Below are positions 15,901-31,500 of a stretch of 64,000 nucleotides of DNA, one piece after another. How positions within the stretch are numbered: the stretch's first letter is position 1; the number at the start of each line of letters is the position of its first letter. The notes under the pieces are model-generated. The model did no database searches. It saw only the letters and a list, made by a program, of their open reading frames with translations, and was not told the DNA's origin. This stretch comes from Spirodela intermedia (taxonomy: Eukaryota > Streptophyta > Magnoliopsida > Alismatales > Araceae). The position numbers and the translations under genes are program-made. The DNA is taken from NCBI GenBank assembly GCA_902729315.2, contig LR746280.1:1294501-1358500 (forward strand). The letters run 5' to 3'.

Positions 15901-17622
15901 AATCAGTTCCCAAGGATAGATTAATAAGATCTCCCTCACACGTTCTTTGAATTCCAACATACCATCTTAAAATTGTAGAGTCGCCAAAATGTGTAAATAG
16001 CATACCATTTTAGAATTATGAAATCCAACTTGTCCAACATCCATAGAAGGAGTCTTCTTCAAGTTGTACCATGGCGTGTACACTACATCAACATTGTTAA
16101 CCTTGTTGCCTGTCAATAACATATAATAAGCAAGTGAGAAATATAAGGTCACCTTTTGTATTCAGGTCTAGGAGTACATGTATTGGTGCAATAAACTCTA
16201 ATTGACACGCAGATGCAGAAAACGGAAACATCTAGTGGGGACATAGTCCAGAGGGAAAACGGGTGAGGCATGAAAGGAAATATAAAATTCGATCAAAGTT
16301 TCTTGACGAGTAGTATATATCTGTCACGTTTATCTGTCTGTAAAGCACTCCTGACTTATTCATAAGAAGAATACAGTCAACCTGCAATATCAATTAAGCT
16401 AAAAAACCTACGCAAGAGTAAGTGCATACTCGAGAAATCCAAGGAAGACTAATGCATGGATCCCGAACTACGTAAGAAACTTTTAACAGTCCTGATGACC
16501 TGGAGGAAATTCCATGGAATCTCTTCGGAACAAAGTGCCTATATAAAACACAAATAAGCTCAGCATTCGAAAACTCTTTGTTGTACAATGGGGTTTTCCT
16601 CTTGAGGAACATAGTAATTTACTTTATCTTCAAGAGGCAAAATAACCCGGTCATTCTTTTTTCTAAATCATGCATTAATAATCACAAAAGAAAGTTACAG
16701 TAGAATGCAAGCAATCACCTTGGATTGAATTGGCTTTGACAAGTTGGGCGCAGTCCTCCAACAATCCTTCACTTATGTCATCAATTGTTTGGCCTTTATT
16801 TAGTCTCAGATAGACATGGGCTGAGGACATCTTGTCCACGTGAAACCTGAAAACAATAGAAAAGAGAAAAGTACTGAATACTAAAGAAAAAAGCCAACGA
16901 TGTTGACGTAACATTAGGTGAAAGCGTGTCACTGGCATAAATTGTCGAAGCATCAAACAAAATCCGGACTAAAATATAAGAAGTGAAGTACCATAGAAAA
17001 AGATATAATCATGTCTGTAAACTAAGTAGATTCTAGCACCAATCATCACTATTGAAAAGAGATAATTAAACTAGAGGAATAAATGTAGGCTTCCTAAATT
17101 CACAACAAACTACCTTGTCCGAAAAAGACTAAAATAGATTGCAATTGAAGCATAAAATAGAACGAAAATAAACCATATGATAAAGGAATAAAGAGGAATC
17201 AAAGCAGAATAAGGAAAAAAAAAAAACTTCAATGGATAAGAACTTCACCCCGAGATGGCGCTGAGGACGACACCGTCGATGTAGCATAATCAGAATAATT
17301 CCAGGAAAAATACATATATCACGAGAAAAGCCAACGAATATAAAGGACATGTACGAGCATATGTAAAACACCTACTTGGGCAAAGCAATACGACAGCGTA
17401 CGAGAAGTATCGCAATCCACGCTGATAATCTCCCTCGAATTCAATAACCAAGTATAAATTCATGAAACAAAATAAATACGTCTTGCGGCACACGAGGAGG
17501 AGGGATTACCAGATATCCTCCGGGAACCCGTACTTGATGAGCTCTTCGTTCTCGTGCTTGTCAATACCCATGTAAATGGTGTAATCCCCGGCCTCGGGCC
17601 GGACCTTGAAGTAGAAAACCAT
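11919..17622 (-). CDS. CCDC25: CCDC25-like protein (NFACT-R / DUF814 domain plus coiled coil)
   Basis: Six exons on the minus strand join in frame: 17622-17510, 16846-16719, 16109-16006, 13256-13169, 12430-12369 and 12071-11919, giving 215 residues (animal CCDC25 is about 208). The first half is an NFACT-R domain: [67 protein letters not shown] and [14 protein letters not shown]. The second half is a charged coiled coil ([40 protein letters not shown]) ending in [15 protein letters not shown] domains occur in factors of ribosome quality control; the plant role of this small stand-alone form is not established, and a nucleic-acid-related role is inference. Intron 3 (13257-16005, 2749 bp) is long, AT-rich and holds nothing I recognise. 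The gene is divergent from the PDI-like gene. Confidence 0.92.
12886..12917. repeat. (CT)n microsatellite inside CCDC25 intron 4
   Basis: About 32 bp of CT repeats lie in the intron between the exons at 13169 and 12430. Confidence 0.9.
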
Positions 17623-18664
17623 CTACTCCCCTTCCGACCACTTCCAAAACCCCCCCGATGGGGGAACTGAGATCCTCCCTTGGAAGCCTAAACGAGGAAC
17701 TAGGGTTTCCGGATCGGACGCGCCACGAAGACGACGATGGAGAGAGCGGGCAGATCTCGTTCGTACCGACCCCCAAATTGGGGCCAACAAACCAGCCGAT
17801 CCCGCCACCAGACGGAGAGAATGGATCTCTCCCGTTCTTTACGAGATGGACAGTCCAGATTTTACCTACCGTCTCCACACGTGTGGTCTTTTCCCACGTG
17901 CGGTCACTGGCTTTCACCGAACACCGGCCCAGGCCTCCTCCGGGACATCCATCGCTATGGATCCTCCGACCCGTCCTCGATCCGATAAATGCGGGTCGGA
18001 TAGAGTGTTAGTTATATTGGATGATGACCACATTAAGGCATTAATGGGCCGATTGGCCCAAATCTTCAGTCAGATCAGACAGTTTGTCCATTGGCCACGT
18101 GGAGGGAGTGGGCCCCCACTGATAGAGACAGCTCATCCTCATCGGACGATCATAAGAAGGCCACGTACCCTAAAAAAAATAAGTCGCAGGCTAGAACCTG
18201 AAGCCCCGGTCCAGCCACACCTATTTTTCTTTCCCAATTCAATTCTCGGTCCAATATAAAAATGGGCTCGGCTCAAAAATATTTTCGGCCCATTAATATC
18301 CGACGACCTCGCTATTAAAGGGATCTTATTATGTATTAACAAATAATTAGTATATGTTTTATTCCATAAAAATAATTTTAATGATAATTTTTACATGGAT
18401 TGAAGACGAGGCCGGCTGTCGGAGTCAGCGCCGCATGGCGCGGCGCCCAGTTGACGGTTCCTCTGCCCAGCAGCAGCCTCTCAACAGTAGCTCGCATTCC
18501 TCTCCCTCCTCAGATCCAAGAGGCCCCGGATTCTCAGAGCTCTGAAGCTCAATCGAACGTTCGATACCGAACCCATCAACCCTTCTCTCTCTGTCTCTCT
18601 GTCTGTCTCTCTCGCTCGCGATTGATACCTGGACGGCCGAAATTTGGCGGAGCTGTGCGAGAGA
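17623..18664. promoter_or_regulatory. Shared divergent promoter of the CCDC25-like and PDI-like genes
   Basis: The start codons face away from each other about 1.04 kb apart. The region has a cluster of ACGT-core sites: ACACGTGT near 17877, CCCACGTGCGG near 17895, GGCCACGTGGAG near 18093 and GGCCACGTACC near 18160. The site at 18090-18102 reads ATTGGCCACGTGG, close to the ER-stress element ATTGG-N-CCACG but lacking the one-base spacer. Several GGCCCA/TGGGCC motifs also occur. The element assignment is inference; the sequences are visible. Confidence 0.55.
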
Positions 18665-21600
18665 ATGATCCAGTCAAGGCGTAGGTGGGCGATCAGGAGT
18701 GTCGTCCTCGTTGTTCTCCTCCTGGTTTCCTCCCTCATTGCTCCGTCTGTTGGGGCTAGCGAAGATTTGGATGAACTCGAGCAGTTGCTCGCCATCGAGG
18801 AAGAGGACGAGGGAACGGGTGAGGTGGGGATCTCAGGGAAGCCCTCCGAGGCGGAAGTCCTGAAAAGGGCCCAGGGGATCGTCCTCGAGCTCAGCAATGA
18901 CAATGCAAAGCGGGTCGTCGATGGGAATGAGTTCGTCCTCGTTCTGGGCTACGCGCCGTGGTGTCCACGGAGCGCCGAGCTGATGCCCCGCTTCGCAGAG
19001 GCCGCGACGGCGCTCAAGGAGATGGGAGGCCGTCTGGTAATGGCGAAGCTCGATGCTGAGCGTCATGTCAAGGCGGCGTCTCTCCTTGGCATCAAGGGCT
19101 TCCCCAGTTTGCTTTTCTTTCAAAACGGGACTGCCCAGCCGTACACAGGAGGATTCGCTGGGTGAGCTCATCGGTTCCTCAATATCCAGTGGATTTGCCT
19201 CATGCATATCTTTGGTAACTTCCTTCTTTCTACTGACCGGAATTGATACCACGAATGAAATGGGTAATTGCACTTATCCCAACAATTTGCTCCCTCCCTC
19301 TGCTGTGTTTTGGCTGTACAGCTCTTACCCCTCGTTGCTATCATCATGCTTAGTGCTTTGGCTGGCGAATATTTACTTAAGTGATGACAACAATTTATCT
19401 GGCATTTGATGGTCTGGCAGATTCTTCACTTATTCCATATATGTTGTTCATAAAACCTGAATGAAGACGGAAAACTGGTTTTTCTTTTATTTTTCAGCAT
19501 TAAAATCTTTTCCTAAAATGAGTTTTCAATTTTTATGTCATCAAATGGTTAAATTATGAAGGCAACTCGAGCAAAAAAAAAACGAACGGCATAAGTTGGC
19601 TGTCTGTGAGGTGATGGAGCTCTTCAACATGATGAACTGGAGCAGTTAGTGAAGCGATTACTTGGGGCAACGTCTGGTGGTGGTTTTCCCTGTGTTATAC
19701 TTTTATCTGGGAGATGGCGAAACACAACAAAAATTACGTCAAGAAGACGGTTGGCATCATCCTTGGGAATCTGAGGAAGTAGACGAGTACTTTGGGCTGA
19801 CTGTTCCTTGTCTTGGATTCAGAGTTTGGGATCGGCCTACGTATTTACAAATTTTTTGTACAGGGATTTAGCTCTCAACAATGCAGTGTGTGGTCAAGGC
19901 AAAAATTGAAATTTCACCATGAGAGCATCTGTCAAGGCCTTAACAAATCAGTTAGTGGGATCCATTTTTGAGATCCACTGGGATTCAAACTAGGGATCAG
20001 AGCCTTTGTCAGACTCAACAAGTGGGACCAGCTGGTTCAGTACCCGGCAATCCACGATTTTACCATCTAGTTTTGATATGAGGGGAAAAAATTGAATGAT
20101 ATGGTTTAAATTATACGGTAATTTATCTGCTGGTCTGATCAATTAGATGCGATGGCATTTCCGTAAGAGTGACAGGAATTTTCTTGTGGAATTATAGCTA
20201 TTTTTTTTTTTTGAATTTTTTGAATTTTTTGAATTTTAGGGGAAATTAATCACGTACATATATGTAGGTATATATAGTGTAAATTTTCTTTTCGCTGATT
20301 TCATATACCGTGACTATTCTTTCCAGGGAAGAAATAGTTATTTGGGCACAAAAGAAGACTGGTTCACCCGTGATTAGGCTAAAATCAACAAGTGCAGCAG
20401 AAGAGTTCCTTAGAGCGCATCAAACCTTTGCCATTGGATGCTTTGAAAATTTTGAGGTAAGGAAGTTACGCTTCTGTAGCAATAGCTTTCACATAAGGCA
20501 GTCGCGTTCTTCAGTTGATATCATAGGCACAAAGTTCATATCGAGTTCCCCTATTCAATCCGTGTCGTGGCTCTGTTGAGAAGCTTCCATCTCTGTGTAT
20601 TCTTGTAGCCTGGGCAGGGCCTGGTTTTATGGGGTTTGGGTTTGAGGCCACCCACGAGCTGTGGTACTCCGTAGATAGGCACCAGTGTTAGAACTAGGTG
20701 ATGCAGATCAGCAGCCTATCAGCCGATAGTGCCTGCCACCGGCTGTTAAAAAAAAGAAACAAAAGGATTTTATACCAATTACACAACAGCATTCACTCGG
20801 GCACTGTTGGTGTCGTTTGATTTTTTTTCTGCAATAATTTTTTTTCAACTTTTTTCTTGATAATGATGTTCTGTCATTAGTAACAGTCTTCAGATGTACC
20901 CTCTGCGGCTACCTTCTTAGCCTCATGACCGTCCAGTTCAATTTAATTAGTCATCCCATATACCTCCTCAATGTTCTTTTCTGATTGCTTAGGAAATGAA
21001 ATCTCTTTTCTGTTGTTCATTCATCTTCATGCCATATGCTTAGTTCTGTCTGTTCTTTCAAAATAATGTCCATTCTTCTGTTTTCCTTTGCCTGTAAATT
21101 AGTATACTTCCTGTGATTTTTGACTCAATAAATTAATATACTTCCATGGAGTTTCATCCTCCTGATTTAGGCAACATGATGCATTTTTGTAATCACTCAG
21201 AGAGATATAAAGCATACCCATTCAGCTTCAATCAATAATAACTTTGAATTTGTTAAATATTTTCATAAACTTGCATGGCTTTCAATCAGAGTAATATTTG
21301 CATTGCATCATTTTTATATGTTACAATTTTCTGCTCCCGTAATGTTGTTTTTTTCTGCATATTGCGATTTAAAGTTTAGGGAAGTGTCCCATAACACCGT
21401 TTTGCTTCTTTGTTCCCTGGGCTCCATTGTCTTACATTTATCAGTAATTAATTGATGACTTACTTTTTCAGGGTCCTGAGTATGAGGAATTTGTAAAAGC
21501 AGCTGTTGCAGATAACAATATTCAATTTGCCGAGGTTAATGACTTAAATGTTGCTAAAGTTCTTTCTCCGGATATAAAAAATGGAAAGCATTTCCTCGGC

Positions 21601-24600
21601 CTCATCAAAAGTGAACCTGAGGTGTTTGTGGAGTTTGGTATGTTGCCGGTATCAGGCCATAACCTTTGCTCAACGGAGTTCTGCACTAGATTTAAGATTT
21701 TCTATTGTTTACTTTTAAGTTGACTTCGGAGAATATCCTTCTCCAAAGTGCGACTAGGCTAGTCTATGTGATCCATAATCATTTGAATGCATTTTCCATT
21801 CATTTTTTTTCAGGATAAATTAAAAATGAAGAATTTTTCAGTTTCCACCATTTTTAACTAAATTTAATCACTGCTGACCATTGAAATGGGACACACCGTT
21901 CAGTTCCTGTGAGTTCCGAAACCCAACCTTCCCTCCCCAGAACCCATTCTGCTTCAATGTAAAAGACAATTCTTTTAAAAGTTAATCAATTTTTTTATCT
22001 AAAATAAGAATAAAATTTGAAAGTACACGCCACATGAATGATTTTCATCTGGTGTACTGGTGTGATGATTTTCATGTTTGCCAGGTTTAATGCCTTACAT
22101 GTATCATTAGGATAGTAATGAGAGCACACTTTACAAACTAGTCGCAGTTGTACCATTCTTCAAATGATTTAGGCCTTCTGTGTCCTTTGTACGTATGTAA
22201 TTTTTATTTCTTTGCTTGCTCCTAGAAGTGCAAAGCATGCTCACCTCTTGTCAAACCTGACTAGGAACAGGAAGCAAGTATCCATGCTTTTCACAACCGA
22301 TGATCTTTTGTTTCTTATGGAGAAAATGTGAAGTAGATGTGTTTACTTGGGAACATTTTGTTAATTCATCTCTGTCTAAGAAGAATCAATTTATGCTGTT
22401 TGTGTCTTATTAATTATTTTCAACTCTTATCTTGATAATTACCCATTTCGTTGCCTTTTCAGGAGATGTTTTTGAGGCAGACAAAATACTGCGCTTCATT
22501 GAATTCAACAAGTTTCCATTAGTCACCACCCTAACTGAGCTCAATTCTGCCAGAGTCTTCTCAAGCCCAATAAATCTTCAGGTCAGTATATAACCTCATC
22601 GTTTTTTTCGTGTAATTAACCTCATCATTCTATGAAATGGGCGAGACAGACACAGATTTTCTGTATGTGGTCATCTAGTTGTTTAGAACCATGGTCTGAA
22701 AGGATTGCGAGTCCTATTATTTCAACTTCGCCGTGTACCCATTACTGAGATGCATGAGACGACTGTCATATTGTAAAATTGGCGTTTGAAGTTAATACTT
22801 TATCAAACTTACTTTTAATATCAGCTGTTGTCCTGTTTTGCACATTCCGAGAAAAACAGCATACGGATTTTGTGACTATTTGTGGTACAATGTCATCACC
22901 GATACCTGGTCACTTGAATCCATATACAATGTCTTTCAAGCTACTCTTTCATTCTTAACCACAAAAATAGGTCATCCCAGTTGCTGCTGTTTTTCTTCAA
23001 TTCCTCATTTTATTTTTTTACTAGTTTTTAGGTAAAACTGAGTGTTCTCAGGAAATTTTTGAGTTCGTGTAAAAAGAAAAAAATGGCAATCATTAATTCT
23101 CGATTTTTTCAAGCAGGAATCAACTAAAAAAATGGTTTGCAGGTGTTTGTCTTTGCAGGGGCAGATGACTTCAAACATCTTCTCTCGCCTCTCCAGGATG
23201 CTGCTAGGAAGTATAAAACAAAGGTTCTGCTTTCGTCACCTATCAGCTTTTGAAGAAAAACCCTGGAACAAGATCTTTGATACCTCTTGTATCCATGCAG
23301 ATAATGTTTGTATATGCAGACTCTGCGGAAGACAACCTTTCAAAACCCTTCCTGACTTTATTTGGTCTTGAGGCAGATAACCCTGTGGTAAGTCCAGCAC
23401 GACATCATCAAGTACCATCCTCACAGGGCCTCTCGTTGTTTCTATTACCCTGCACAGGCCCATTAATAGCTTTTCAGTCCTGCTGCTTGGAGAGGCCTGA
23501 AAAAAATAGCTTTTTCAGCTTACATTAGTCATTGGAAAGCCTTTATATATCGGTTGATACATCTTCCTATTATTATTCGGAGCTGATCATCTTCTTCAGA
23601 AAGCTGCAATCTGGCAGATGGGATATGTTTTATATGAAGTACTTTAAGATAGCATTACCCAGCCATATGCCATTCAAGCTTGCTGCTAGTGCTTACCAGG
23701 GGTGGTTGAATCATCATCTCGGTTTTCGGACAGGTGACTGCATTTGATAGCAGAACTGGCGCAAAGTATTTGTTGGAGTGGGATCTCACGCCCAAAAATC
23801 TTGACGTATGCGTTAATCCTAGAACTCTGGCTTATTCATAATCCAATTTATTTTTTGACCGCTTTCATTGATTACATTTCTCCAGGAGTTCTGTTCAGGT
23901 CTACTGCATGGCACCCTCACACCGTACTTCAAGTCAGAGTCTGTTCCACAAACTGTAAGGACTTTTCCTGCCACTTGCTGTCTTCTTTGGTTTTAGTCCA
24001 AGGGGGGGTTGACTTTTTTCGAGCTCTATTTTGAGAACCCATATCTACTCCCGTGCACCAAATGCAGACAGGAATTGTTCGAAAAATTGTGGGAAGAACT
24101 TTTGGTCCCGTCATCATAGACAGTTCTGAGAATGTCTTCCTCGAGGTTTGTGTGCTTGCTATACTTTGTTTTTTCTATGAAATCAGACATTTGGTCATTC
24201 TAAGTCACTGTCATGATCTGATTATCAAGGTCTACTCGCCATGGTGCATCGATTGTGAGGCCACAAGCAAGCAGGTTGAGAAGCTGGCGGAGCACTTCAA
24301 AGAAGTTGGCAGTCTGATATTTGGTAGGATAGACGCTTCACTGAATGAGCACCCGAAGCTTCAGGTATGCAAACTGGCCGAGCCAATTATACCCGAGAAT
24401 CTCAAACTATAAGAATCTCAAGTGAGTGAATTCCTTTGGAAGAATCGTCACAGATAAATCTTAGCTTCTTCATCAGAAGGGTTCTCTCCGAATTAATCAA
24501 AACAGTTTATCCAGTATGCTAGCTTATGATCAAAATATTATGCTCTCCAGAAGAAACCAAGAAGAAAAATCATGGGTCTACAGTCACATCGGATATGTGA

Positions 24601-24970
24601 TTAGGCGAGGTTTAGTGAAGTTCCTAGTTCGAAGCTCTCCAGCGGCAGGGCTCAAGATATCCCACAGATAATCATATCATAGAACACAATTGATCTAACG
24701 GGCAATATTCCTCGCCGTTGTTTGCAGGTTGAGAACTTTCCGACCCTTTTGTTTTACCCGTCAGGAAATAAATCTAACCCGGTGAGTGAATCAGTCCATC
24801 AATGGGCATCCTGGTTCTCCTGTCTTGTTTTCTGATGTTCATTACATGTCCAGGTCAAGCTTTCAAAGAAAACAAGCTTTGGGGGGGTGGTTGACTTCAT
24901 CAACAAATATGTGGCATCTGAGGAAGTCAAAGCCCTCTCCACAGACGAGACCACCAAGGATGAGCTATAG
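18665..24970 (+). CDS. PDIL1-5: ER protein disulfide isomerase-like protein, PDIL1-5/1-6 type, KDEL C-terminus
   Basis: This ER-lumen thioredoxin-fold protein has a signal peptide (hydrophobic core [15 protein letters not shown], residues about 13-27), an acidic stretch, an N-terminal a domain with [14 protein letters not shown] (one catalytic Cys only, CxRS in place of CGHC), two inactive b-like domains, a C-terminal a' domain with SPWCIDCEA (a full CxxC), and the retention signal KDEL. Twelve exons join in frame: 18665-19161, 20327-20456, 21472-21637, 22463-22581, 23143-23223, 23301-23387, 23734-23805, 23886-23954, 24068-24145, 24230-24364, 24728-24781 and 24854-24970. They give 534 residues, against about 537 for the Arabidopsis homologue. 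I chose the ATG at 18665 because the in-frame codon upstream (18644) is TTG. The degenerate first active site is normal for this subgroup, so the protein is likely a chaperone or specialised oxidoreductase. Confidence 0.93.
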
Positions 24971-25407
24971 GATCCACGAGCCTCTGCCTGCTAGCCGTTG
25001 GGAGAACAATACCCATAATGATATTACAACATATTTCCTTTTTTCCACTCTTGCCACAAAGATATTACCTTTTTATGTGATTCCGAGCATTTGCTACAAA
25101 TTAGGCTCAGACTTTGCAAAAAACTTGTCATGCGATTGATTACATGTTATTACAACTACTAGCTACGGATTTGGCTCAGAATTATGAAAACCTTGTGGGC
25201 TCAAGATCAGAAGATTGCAACCAAAAAGAGAATAGCTCAGTCTTTACAGAAAGATCAAATGCGGAGACACTGATGCAATTTCTGCCTTTTGATCAATGAA
25301 TGAAGGACTGTTACCCAGAGAGCTCCAGCCACCCAACCCAATTGTGGGCATCATCGACATCCGGAGTTCTATGACCTCAAACCGCAGATGGACTCGTTTC
25401 TGGCATT
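24971..25407. other. 3'-3' intergenic region between PDI-like and Plsp1 genes
   Basis: About 440 bp separate two convergent stop codons. The region presumably holds both 3' untranslated regions and polyadenylation sites. I see no gene or repeat in it. Confidence 0.6.
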
Positions 25408-27790
<2,383 letters not shown>

Positions 27791-27939
27791 CTCCCCTCCC
27801 GCGCTCTTATCCCTGAGGATAAGCTCGTCGGGGGAAGGAAGAGGCCGAACTCAGTTAACAGTAGAAGATTTCAAAGATTCGATTTTTTTTCCTCAAACAA
27901 AGACGAATCTGATGGGCTTCCTTCCCACCGCCCAACCTT

Positions 27940-28258
27940 CTTTAGCCGACCTACAGCTAGGGGCCACCTCCAATCGAGTGTCACTCCAGCCAAGATCGGC
28001 CAAAAGTCTACTGCGGTCGGTCAACGCAGTAGCTAATCCCCGGCCCATCTCCCAGGTGCTCGGAAACTTTGGCATTGTCTCGATGGGAAGGACATCCTTC
28101 CAAGATTTTTTCAGCCGACCTACAGCGAGGGGCCACCACCAATCGAGGGTGACTTACAAGATAGACCGGCCCAAAGTCTACAGGAATAGGTCAACGCAGT
28201 AGCCGAGTCCCTGCCCAGTTCCCAGAGACTCGGAAACGTTGACAATTTTACAGAGTCC
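27940..28258. repeat. Two tandem copies of a ~169-bp unit upstream of Plsp1
   Basis: The unit starts with AGCCGACCTACAGC, contains GAGGGGCCACC and ACCAATCGAG-like stretches, then AAAGTCTAC and GGTCAACGCAGTAGC, and ends near CTCGGAAAC. Copies begin near 27944 and 28113. They lie in the Plsp1 5' flank, which is also downstream of the RABG3 stop codon. Confidence 0.8.
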
Positions 28259-28375
28259 TGATGGGGAGGGAGCCAAGATCTCACCTTTATGAAGCTCCAC
28301 ACACATGATTGAGGGCAAGGTCTTCCCTTAGCATTCTACAGGGAGACAGATGATGAGCTCGGAGAGAAGACACAG

Positions 28376-28397
28376 ACAGAAAGACAGACAGACAGAA

Positions 28398-28443
<46 letters not shown>
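28376..28443. repeat. (ACAG)n tetranucleotide repeat
   Basis: A run of about 68 bp of ACAG units with a few AAAG variants. It lies roughly 140 bp past the RABG3 stop codon on the minus strand, probably in or just beyond its 3' untranslated region as (CTGT)n. Confidence 0.9.
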
Positions 28444-28444
<1 letters not shown>

Positions 28445-28579
28445 GGGGGCGGAATCCAACCGGTTCTTGATGGGAGAGAGCTTGTAGAATATGGGGCATG
28501 CAGCTCCCCATTATGTAGAGGGCTGTTCGACATAATGAATTGAATATGGGCGATCAGAACACTGAACATCGGCCTCTGT

Positions 28580-31500
28580 CTAGCACTCGCAGCCGGAGGA
28601 TCTCTGATGCCTTCCACTCCCTGCGACGTCGATGGTGTCCGGGAAGTATCTTCACCAGCAGTAAAAGAAACCCCATCAGTAAGCCTGTTCTTCGATCGCC
28701 GTCCAAGCAAAGTGGCCACCAGAATTTGTGCATTCAACAGTGGAAAGAGGGGAAAAAAAAGTGTTGAGGTATTTTAACGTTCAGATGGTATCTTCCCCAG
28801 CAATGGAAAACTCCATCGGTGATCTTGCAAAGTGACCAGAATCTGTGTATTCAATAGTGGGAAGGAAGGGGGGGATGCTGAAGTATTTTAGTGTTCGGAT
28901 GGTATCTTTACCAGCAATGGAAAACTCCATCGGTGATCTTGCAAAGTGGCCAGAATTGGTGCATTCAATGGCGGGAAGGAAAGGGGGATGTTGAGGTAGT
29001 TTAATGTTCAGATGTTATCTTTACCAGCAATGGAAAACTCCGTCACTGATCTTGCAAAGTGGCCAGAATTGGTGCATTCAATGGTGGGAAGGAAAGGGGG
29101 ATGTTGAGGTAGTTTAGTGTTCAGATGTTATCTTCAACAGCAAGGGAAAACTCCATCACTGATCTTGCAAAGCGGGCAGAATTGGTGCATTCAATGGTGG
29201 GAAGGAAGGGGGGATGTTGAGGTAGTTTAGTGTTCAGATGTTATTTTCAACAGCAAGGGAAAACTCCATCACTGATCTTGCAAAGCGGCCAGAATTGGTG
29301 CATTCAATGGTGGGAAGGAAAGGGGGATGTTGAGGTAGTTTAGTGTTCAGATGTTATCTTCAACAGCAAGGGAAAACTCCATCACTGATCTTGCAAAGCG
29401 GGCAGAATTGGTGCATTCAATGGTGGGAAGGAAGGGGGGATGTTGAGGTAGTTTAGTGTTCAGATGTTATTTTCAACAGCAAGGGAAAACTCCATCACTG
29501 ATCTTGCAAAGCGGCCAGAATTGGTGCATTCAATGGTGGGAAGAGGGGAAAAAATGTTGAGGTAGTTTAATGTTCGGATGGTATCTTCACCAGCAATGGA
29601 AAACTCCATCACTGATCTTGCAAAGTGGTCAGAATTGGTGCATTCAGCAGTGGGAAGAAGGGAAAAAAATGTCGAGGTTTTTCAGTGTTCATATGGTATC
29701 TTCACCAGCAATGGAAAACTCCATCGGTGATCTTGAAAAGTGGTCAGAATTGGTGCATTCAACAGTGGGAAGAAGGGAAAAAGAATGTTGGTACTCACAT
29801 TTCCTCTTCGGGTTCGGTCTTGAGGGCGTTCTGAGCTATACACTGGAACGCAGCCTCGACGTTGATTCCCTCTTTAGCGGATGTTTCGAAGTAGGGGATG
29901 TTCCCCTTGGATGCGCACCAGGCCTTTGCCTTCTTCTCGGAAACCTGAAGCAACAGGCAGAAGAGGACACTGAAGAAGAGACGCCGCTTATGGTGTTGGG
30001 GAGAATGTGTTAAGAGGGCATAGTAAGTGCCATACCACTCGGCTGTTTCCGCCTTCCACATCTACCTTGTTGCCCAATACCACAAAAGGAAAGTTCTCAG
30101 GATCTGATGGGCTGGCCTGGGAATGGATGACGAGAGGGGGTTGGTGAAATTGGAAACGGATAGAGTGGACCCAAGAATTAGGGTTCCAGGGTGGAGAAGA
30201 TCGATCACCTGGACAAGGAATTCTTCCCGCCAGTTGTTCAGATTGTCGAATGATTTCGCAACATTGACATCATACACAAGAACGCAGCAATCAGCTCCAC
30301 GGTAGAAAGCAACACCGAGGCTCTGAAACCTTTCCTGTCCCGCTGTATCCCAAATCTGGAAGATTGGAATGGCATGAAAAAAAAAAAAAGGAATAAATCG
30401 AGAGAGAGGAAAAGCAGGTAACGAGAAGTAGCAGTAGAAAGAAAGCAGAGCCACACCAAAAAAAATAATCCATAATGATGAAATTTTCAATTATCAACAT
30501 TGGTCGGATACCGAAAGTGTGATTGAATCTTGTCTGGAAAATTTTCAGACTATGATTTCATTGGATCGCAGGAAAAAAATAGCAGGCGATTGGAATGACC
30601 AAATACGGAGGTTTCGTTCATAAATGAAAGAACATGGATCACCTCTAGATGACTGGAACAATCATTAAAATTAAAGGCTAAACTAGAAAATCAAGCTGTC
30701 ACATATTTACATCAGAAACCACAGACTGGCCCGATGATTTTCTGCATAAATAACATCTGTTTTGATTTAAGTATGGAAAATAGTCATGTTCTTCGTGCGA
30801 TCGTCCTATGATATTACTGGGAAAATGGCAATGATCCTAGTGTAGATGTAAAAATACCCATAAGCCACGAGTGAGACGGCAATGCATATCCTGAGGCATC
30901 AAACATGGCATGTCCTCATTCTCTTTCAATTTAATTCACTAAATAATGTGCGGATTTTCTTCCATCAACGAAGTATACTTCTTAGCATCTTACTCGCGTT
31001 CCAAAAGGTGCAACTTCATTACCATCAAATTCCATTTCAGTCCGCAGAACAGGAACAAGTAGTTTGCCCTCAATTTGACGAGGATGATAAAATTAAATAA
31101 ACGCAACAATTGGGAACCTAGGAAGCAGATTGAACTCGTCGTCAAGACAATCTTATTGGCAAACAAGGTTAATGAAACAGTTCCCAAATTCAGTGCAGCA
31201 TCGTTCATTTATTTAGAAAGTCTGACAATAACACAGAAATTACAAGCATCTTCAGTGAATACATTGTTCCAATCCATTTACACAAGATCAGATGCAGAAG
31301 GCAATCACATACAAAGGGTTTTCTCCTGAAGAAGACGAATTTCCTCAAGACATTTTTGCTTAATCCTTTTTTCCTTTTATTCATGAGAGTTGTTTTCATT
31401 TAATCTAAAGGTGTTAGGATTATCCGAGTGAGCAAGATAACACAATGACGTCTCCCTGAGGAACATATCGTCCAAGGAATGAAGAATTGGTAGATGGGGA

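Noticed and set aside
28779-29790. Regularly spaced repeats resembling a CRISPR-like array
   Set aside because: Units are 113 bp and homologous throughout, without unique spacers, in a plant intron; it is an ordinary tandem repeat.
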